Notes under the pieces: generated by a model
The model's database searches: none
What the model saw: the letters and a program-made list of their open reading frames with translations, nothing else
What the model was told of the DNA's origin: nothing
Assembly (NCBI GenBank): GCA_028532985.1
Contig: JANCIK010000012.1
Span: 806,001-870,000 of the forward strand
DNA length: 64,000 nucleotides
Direction of reading: 5' to 3'
From: Stropharia rugosoannulata
Lineage: Eukaryota; Basidiomycota; Agaricomycetes; Agaricales; Strophariaceae
Shown: positions 58,551-64,000 of the stretch, piece by piece
Numbering within the stretch: the stretch's first letter is position 1
How the letters are laid out: every line of letters starts with the position of its first letter
Translations under genes and position numbers: made by a program

Positions 58551-60199
58551 TCAACCATCAAACGACTTCAATCCGCCACCTATCTCCACTAGTCGCCGTG
58601 AGGAGCTTAATGGGAGTAAAGAGCGGTCTTCCTTCGTGCTCCCCGTTCCCGCAAGGCTGCGAACTGCGGGTACAACAAACGCAATCGCCTTCATGCTCTC
58701 CCAGTCGTAGGTGTGGCCGACCTTGAACTCCCATCTCTTCACCGAGATGTCCGCGAGTGTCCAAGTGCTATAGTGCCATCTGTCATTGTCTAGGTCGACG
58801 GCGCAGTCGAACAGGGCTTGCGCAAAGTTGTCCTATCAGTGTGCGTCATACGGACGTCAGCAACGCAGTTGAGACTTAGGAGGACCGACTTACATAGCCC
58901 GCCAGGGGATCGCTTTCGTCGACAGGCTCTTCTGCAGACGGCAGCTCGGAGTTAACGACGGACTGCACGTCGAGCGCAAGTGAATTGAGATGCGGGCAAC
59001 TTCTAGCAATGACATCTATGAGTTGGGGACTTAGGGTGCGAGCAAAAAGCGAGAGCTTCCGCAGGCGGTGGCCGGGAAACAGGTGTAGCAAGTGATTAAC
59101 CTCTTCTAGCGTAAGACTGCGATCGACAAATGTCAACGAAGTGAGATTTGTCGCCATTCGTGAGACGGCATGCAACATCGAGCTTTCGGCTGCCCGTTGT
59201 GGAACCGGAAGGTGTAGACCAAGTTCGAGAGTGCGTAGCGATGGCAGCTCTATTGAGCTGTAAATCCTATGAGACCCGTCATGCATCTGCAGCCCATCGT
59301 TGGTCGGATCCCTGCAACAACTAGAGTAGCGGAGCGAAAGATCAGTTATTTGGGGGTGATTTCTCAGGAGATTCTCTAAACCAGACGGATCAGAGAGATG
59401 CTGTGCATCGAGAGGCATATTTAATGATAGCGTTGTAAGACGCGGGAACACGCCCAAGAGCTGGAAGTTGCTTGAAAGTTCCTGGTGACCAATGGTTTTG
59501 ATGGACAGAGATTGCAGCGTCGGGCAGAACTTATTAATAAAGTACGGAACAACTGTGTCGCCGGGCTGGGGATGAGCAGCATCGCAACGGAGGATCAGGT
59601 TAAGATCGCTGATGTTGGGCATCGACCCGCACGATTTGACGACGTCATTCAGTTTGAAAAGCTTGATGTCGATTGTGAGGCAGCGTAGATTGTGCCCGAT
59701 GCCCTTCCAGATTTCAGGGAAGAATGCCGCTTGCCATGCTGACGTTTTGGAGCCATGATCCAGATACCAGTTTATCTCGAATTCATCAACGTTTTTCAGG
59801 TTTTTAATGATGAAGAGGAGCAGCTCAAGGCGGTCTGCGGACGAGAAGAGGGGCATTTCCGCTGGAGGGGGTGTCGCAGGCCGGGATAGCGACCTGGTAT
59901 GTCCAATCATTCCTCCAATCTTGCGGTGCAGATACGAACGGCCAGGTCGGGGTGAATGCACTTCGTTTTCGAGCGCCCGCTTCTCGTTCTCGCTGAGTTT
60001 AACGGCCTCCCGGACAGCACTTGGCCAGATGGTAAGCACTCGAACGCGATCGCACATACGCGGGTCAGACCTGTTCACGGCGCAATGAGGCCAATACATG
60101 AGTAGAATTAGTGTCAACGCACTTCAGATTCATCAACTTTTCAGAAAGGACATGTGGATCAGCTGTTATGAAGCTCAGTTGGCCATGTAGCCCGTTCAT
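58551..60199 (-). CDS. Leucine-rich, F-box-like protein
   Basis: Three exons (60123-60199, 58894-60070, 58551-58832), introns 60071-60122 and 58833-58893, giving about 510 residues. The middle holds irregular leucine-rich repeats (NISDLNLILRCD, PTLQSLSIKTIG, FPRLTTLSLNMPL, SLRTLELGLHL, HRLRKLSLFARTL, CPHLNSLALDVQS). The C-terminal exon (WHYSTWTLADISVKRWEFK) resembles the ends of Agaricomycete F-box proteins. No F-box motif is visible at the N-terminus. An acceptor (CCCTCGCAG) lies immediately before the chosen ATG, so a further upstream exon may exist. A role as substrate adaptor in ubiquitin ligation is inference. Confidence 0.72.
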
Positions 60200-60600
60200 G
60201 ATGATACTGCGAGGGGGAGGAGTAGTAGTGATAAAGGGTCAAAGTGATATGTATATCTCATCTTCATTTCAGGGCCAAGGGCGGCGTTCAGGGAATGTGT
60301 TTTATGTATGTTCAGGTGAGCGCCGCTGGGCGCGGCTGAGTGAGTGTATGATTTCAAAGCATGTAAATTGAAATGGTCCCTTCCGGGGAAGATATTTTTG
60401 CGATCCGGCAAGCTTCTAACCTGGTATGTATCTACAGACTGCCAGGTAAGCTTTTCTCAGTTTTAGGCTCTTGCAAGGTCTTTTTAGACCCTTTCTGTGT
60501 TATTGACTGAGCGAAGTGATTTATTTACGCTATGTCAAATTGGCTGAGGTTGATTGGAGGCAATCCTAGGCAATCTAGAGGGCCTTCCGCCAGCTTCCAC
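60200..60600. other. Intergenic, no gene seen
   Basis: Upstream of the LRR protein. No gene-like frame, though an unplaced 5' exon of that gene could lie here. Confidence 0.4.
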
Positions 60601-60639
60601 AAGCTCTTCCACATGATAAGAGATGCTGCCAAGTGAACT

Positions 60640-60890
60640 TTTAGGTTCACCGTTCCATCTTCCTATTTCGATATTCCACGGCGAATGGGAAATGGACGAG
60701 GATAGCATCAGGTTCAGAGAATTTGGTGAGAATCTGGTGATATCAATAAAGCGAATAAGCAAAACGGCGCGTTTGTGTGCAGGTCCAGTACTACAGTCTG
60801 GCGTGGTACAGACTGAGGAGTCGAATAATGGGGGCAGGCGTATCTGAGAAAGTCCCTTGTGAACGCATGCTTTCCCATCCGTCAACTCAA
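60640..60890 (-). pseudogene. Decayed fragment of GPI13
   Basis: Minus-strand relic of the 5' part of the GPI13 gene at 46991-50088. The relic reads SSVCTTPDCSTGPAHKRAVL where the gene reads SSCTTSNCSIEPTHKRAILL. DNA similarity continues on both sides: the segment encoding FTRGFLLTRL (relic: VHKGLSQIRL) and the later stretch CCATCTCCCATTCATCATGG (relic: CCATTTCCCATTCGCCGTGG). The LIIDSLRFDF catalytic motif is disrupted by small insertions and deletions, and the rest of the gene is absent. It is about 13 kb from its parent and on the opposite strand. Confidence 0.8.
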
Positions 60891-60900
60891 AAGTCTTCAC

Positions 60901-61289
60901 AAGTATGTGCTTAGAGAGGCTCCTTGTATACAGATATTTTCGGCTTCAGCTGCTTTCAGTTGGCTTCTGTGTTGCGACATTTAGTGAACATATAACGCCC
61001 AAGTGCGGCCATAATAAAGAAAGAATGGCTGGTGCATGTTTTAGGGAAAGGATTGTCGGGGGTATAGTGTAGGTACAAGTTCAGGTTAACTGCCACCGAT
61101 CAAGTTGGAATTGACTGGGAAGTTTGTCATTGTTTGAAGTTGGTTTGGGGTGAGCTTGGTCACTTAACGCTGGCGGGCTTGGTTGGTTATGTCCTCCAAT
61201 CTTCTTGTTTCTTCTTATCTTTCTTGTCATTCTTTTTGGCTGCCTATTCGGTGCTGATCTTTTAATTTGAAGAACTAAGAAGATATTTT
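60901..61289. other. Intergenic, promoter of the zinc-finger gene
   Basis: No gene seen. CT-rich runs near 61190-61240 precede the ATG, as in many fungal promoters. Confidence 0.5.
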
Positions 61290-62619
61290 ATGGCCAAAAC
61301 AAAGAAACAGTCACTATCGCAAGCACGCAACCGACAGCCTGATGTGCCGCCGCCGGCGTCTCCTCCACCAGTTTCAATAGCAGTCTCGCCATCTGCTTCA
61401 GATTCCTCTGGTATAGAGGACATCTCAAATGCAGAAGGTGAAGATGCGTATGACCAATCTATGTCGCGAGCATCCCCAGCACCTCCTACAGTTGGCGCGG
61501 ACGACATTGAAACGGAGGACGTCATTACGTGTCAATGGGAAGAATGTGGTGTTGTCTTCACCCATTTACCAACCCTGATAGACCATATTCATAACGGTGC
61601 GTGCCCTAATGCGTTCCTTGACGCCGAATGCTCAGTATCCTGGCCGATAGATCACATCGGCGTGCACAAATCAAATTACACCTGCGAATGGGCTTCATGC
61701 CTCAGACGGGGGTTGCCACAGACTTCGAGGTTTGCCCTCATCTCGCATATAAGGTCGCATACAGGCGAAAAACCGTTTATATGCTCTCTCCCAGGTGTGT
61801 GTCTTTGGATTACGGAAAAGTCTATAACTACATAACGAACTACCCCAGAATGCGATAAGTCATTCACGCGCTCGGACGCGCTCGCCAAACATATGCGCCT
61901 ACAGCACAACATATCACCTCCGGCGCCCGGGCGGGGAGGCTCACGGAAGCGGAAACGTGCAGCGGCAGACGACCAGACCCAAGGAACATCCACCCCAGTT
62001 GCGTCGACAGTTGCATATCTAAATACCGCAGTGCCTAATGTTACCGGTTTTGTCACATTCAAGGTCGAGGCGCATACCCCGTCAGAGATGGACGACACGA
62101 ATGAGTATCTGACAGCTATCAGCAAAGGCAAGACTAACGGGAAGCAGCGGCGGCAGTTGCGCGGGTCGCAATTGCAGAACCGGAATACACCCTCGCCCGA
62201 GGGCGAGGACGAAGATGGATACGCGTCAGCGTCGTCAGATATACTACCTCCGGGCTTACAGCCTCACTTCGACGAGAAGACGGGATTGGTGCTGGGACGG
62301 ACGCCAGCGAAGGCGATGTATCTTGTGATGAAGGCAAAACACCGGTACGTCCAGGAGCAGCATGAAAAGCTAAAAGAGCAGCTGCGCGTGATGAAAGAAG
62401 AAGTGAAGAGGGAAAGAGAGATAAAAGAGCAGACCCTGGATGATCTCTTCCACCAGATGCTTGGGTACGCTACTTTCATACTCCTACATTCAAAGTTATG
62501 CCCTGCTGACGTCTTCCAACAGACCAGATGCCGAAATGCTGATCTCTCCGAGGGCTGTTGGGAACGATGGTGGTACAGGACCTCATGTTAACGTCCATAA
62601 CGGCGGTGTGCCCGTATGA
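61290..62619 (+). CDS. C2H2 zinc-finger protein resembling INO80 subunit Iec1
   Basis: Nuclear DNA-binding or chromatin protein. Introns at 61597-61650, 61795-61848 and about 62465-62522 join four exons into roughly 385 residues. After a Ser/Pro-rich N-terminus come three linked zinc fingers: CQWEECGVVFTHLPTLIDHI, then CEWASCLRRGLPQTSRFALI with HIRSHTGEKPF, then CDKSFTRSDALAKHMRLQH. A basic stretch (SRKRKRAAAD) is a likely nuclear signal. A C-terminal helical, Lys/Glu-rich segment (VQEQHEKLKEQLRVMKEEVK) looks like a coiled coil. The spacing and the RRGLPQTSRFAL stretch resemble fungal Iec1-type proteins of the INO80 remodeler; that assignment is from memory of the family. Confidence 0.82.
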
Positions 62620-63085
62620 TATGCGCATTACATCATCTCCTCTCTTATTCTGTATTATAGAAGCTTTGGTTCGCTCTGTCGGCTATGTGTGAGCTTCACT
62701 TAGAAAAGTTGCAAAAAAACTCTTCAAACCGCTCACCAATTTGTCCGATATAGATGCATATTTCTATGTTGTACTAAAGGTTGAATGGACTCCCCATCTA
62801 TTATGTGCAGATCATGCATATTTCCCGGCACAACTACAGAAGCACTGTCATTTCTTACTTTCTTCTTTTGATGTAATAGCTGAATCTCACCTGTTGAAGG
62901 AAATTCTAGTGTTCAAATCCATAATTAATTGCGTCGCCTGTTGTCGCCCCTCATTACCTACTGTTCGTCGCGCGGCCTTACCTGCAGGTGGCAATATGTG
63001 ACCTGGATGTGCCGTGTAGTTCTATTTTTACTGTTCTATTTAACACTCTGTCCTCAGTGTGACCCATCTCTCCCACCTTCCACTA
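62620..63085. other. Intergenic, no gene seen
   Basis: Between the zinc-finger gene and the kinase. Short frames only; the kinase promoter should lie here. Confidence 0.5.
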
Positions 63086-64000
63086 ATGGATCCCCATATC
63101 CGACGTGTTCAGATGCAACATGTTATCGTCGGTGCAGACATTGATTCCTCTAGTCTGTACTCTAGTCAACATGGCTTCAACGTGAACCCGTCCCTACCTT
63201 TATACAGGCCGCGGCAATCGGCCTCGAGTATCAGGCCACCCAATGATTACCCAAACGCCGATGAGAGAAACCCCGCGAACGGTTCGACTATGCCAAGGCA
63301 ACGACTTGTACGTGCTCTGTCTTTGTGCTCGATAACTCAATGAGCATACCCTCATGGCGCGATTTGGAGTATTATGATTTGGAGTATTATCGCTACGAAG
63401 TGGACACAAGATTGCAGCGTACTGAAGGCATACCCACCAACCACGATGTAAGGCCAATAATAGGTTGTCCGTTTCAAGGACTCCTAACTAAAAATGTGTT
63501 CTCAACCTGTTACTCAGTCCCCCGCAGCTCAACCCTCAGCAGTGTCAAATTTAGTACTCAGAGAGCCTGTGGACCTAACTAGAAATGCCATCCTTGATAG
63601 TCAATATCCAGAACACGGGGGAGGTTATGCAGACATCTACGCTGGCCGTATTCAAGAAGGACATGGATACACCAAAGTTGCAATAAAAGTCCTGCGCTCG
63701 CACATATACAACAACTCTGAAAAGGCTAAATTGCAAAAAGTATCGACAACAATTTTTCTTTTGTTTTTAAATTAGCTGAAATCCCCTGTTAGCGACTGTC
63801 CAGAGAAATTAGGATCTGGGCGTGCTTCGACCACCCTAATATTCTGCCATTATTGGGTACTGCCAACATCTTTGGTTCAAATGTGTCCATGGTGTGCCCT
63901 TGGATGGAAGAGGGCGATCTTGCAGGCTACTTGAGCAGGGAAAAAAATGTTTTGACGCCTGAGCTGCGGATGATCATTGTACGAATATCGCTTGCACATA
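63086..64000 (+). CDS. Ser/Thr protein kinase, 5' part, cut by window end
   Basis: N-terminal part of a protein kinase of the kind expanded in Agaricomycetes. The start at 63086 (MDPHIRRVQMQHVIVG) is uncertain. An intron begins at 63309 (GTACGT). Two further introns are clear at 63452-63525 and 63740-63792. The kinase domain begins with a Gly-rich loop (GGGYADIYAGRI), the ATP-binding Lys (KVAIKVLR), and after the last intron REIRIWACFDHPNILPLLG and MVCPWMEEGDLAGYLSRE, i.e. lobe N through the hinge. The catalytic HRD and DFG motifs lie beyond the window, so activity cannot be judged. Confidence 0.82.

Overview
The window is nuclear DNA of a filamentous fungus, most likely a mushroom-forming basidiomycete (Agaricomycetes). 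The evidence is dense short introns (about 50-65 nt), class I hydrophobin genes with four introns, and a set of genes typical of that group: a Gfd2/YDR514C-type protein with an RS-rich middle, a DUF3433-type membrane protein, a GPI13 orthologue, an Argonaute and a fungal Ser/Thr kinase.

Region 1 (1-38024) is a head-to-tail tandem array of one unit of about 8.65 kb. Three full copies are followed by a fourth at 25945-34588 and a broken fifth; the array runs off the left edge of the window. The copies differ only by one- or two-base length changes in homopolymers; I saw no base substitutions. Each unit carries one intact class I hydrophobin gene on the minus strand (five copies in the window). 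It also carries several weak, intron-rich coding candidates with no recognisable family, a G-rich tract with a G-quadruplex motif, and a stretch of degenerate short blocks. The long ORFs in the G-rich tract and most other short ORFs of the unit look like chance frames.

Region 2 (38025-39540) is the right flank. It begins with a hybrid junction, then holds a second, diverged hydrophobin paralogue in the same orientation with the same exon layout. The array is therefore a recent amplification inside an older hydrophobin neighbourhood.

Region 3 (40127-64000) is ordinary single-copy gene space. In order it holds: Gfd2-like protein (+), DUF3433-type membrane protein (+), GNAT acetyltransferase (-), GPI ethanolamine phosphate transferase GPI13/PIG-O (+), an unrecognised Ser/Thr-rich protein (+), Argonaute (+), a four-helix membrane protein (-), an LRR/F-box-like protein (-), a decayed fragment of GPI13 (-), a C2H2 zinc-finger protein resembling INO80 subunit Iec1 (+), and the 5' part of a protein kinase (+) cut by the right edge.

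Functionally, the hydrophobins are secreted, self-assembling surface proteins, and the array would raise their dosage. The other genes are housekeeping or regulatory and do not form one pathway. Argonaute lies about 15 kb from the array, which is suggestive because tandem arrays are classic RNA-silencing targets, but the sequence shows no functional link. Gene models below were spliced by eye from splice signals and family resemblance.
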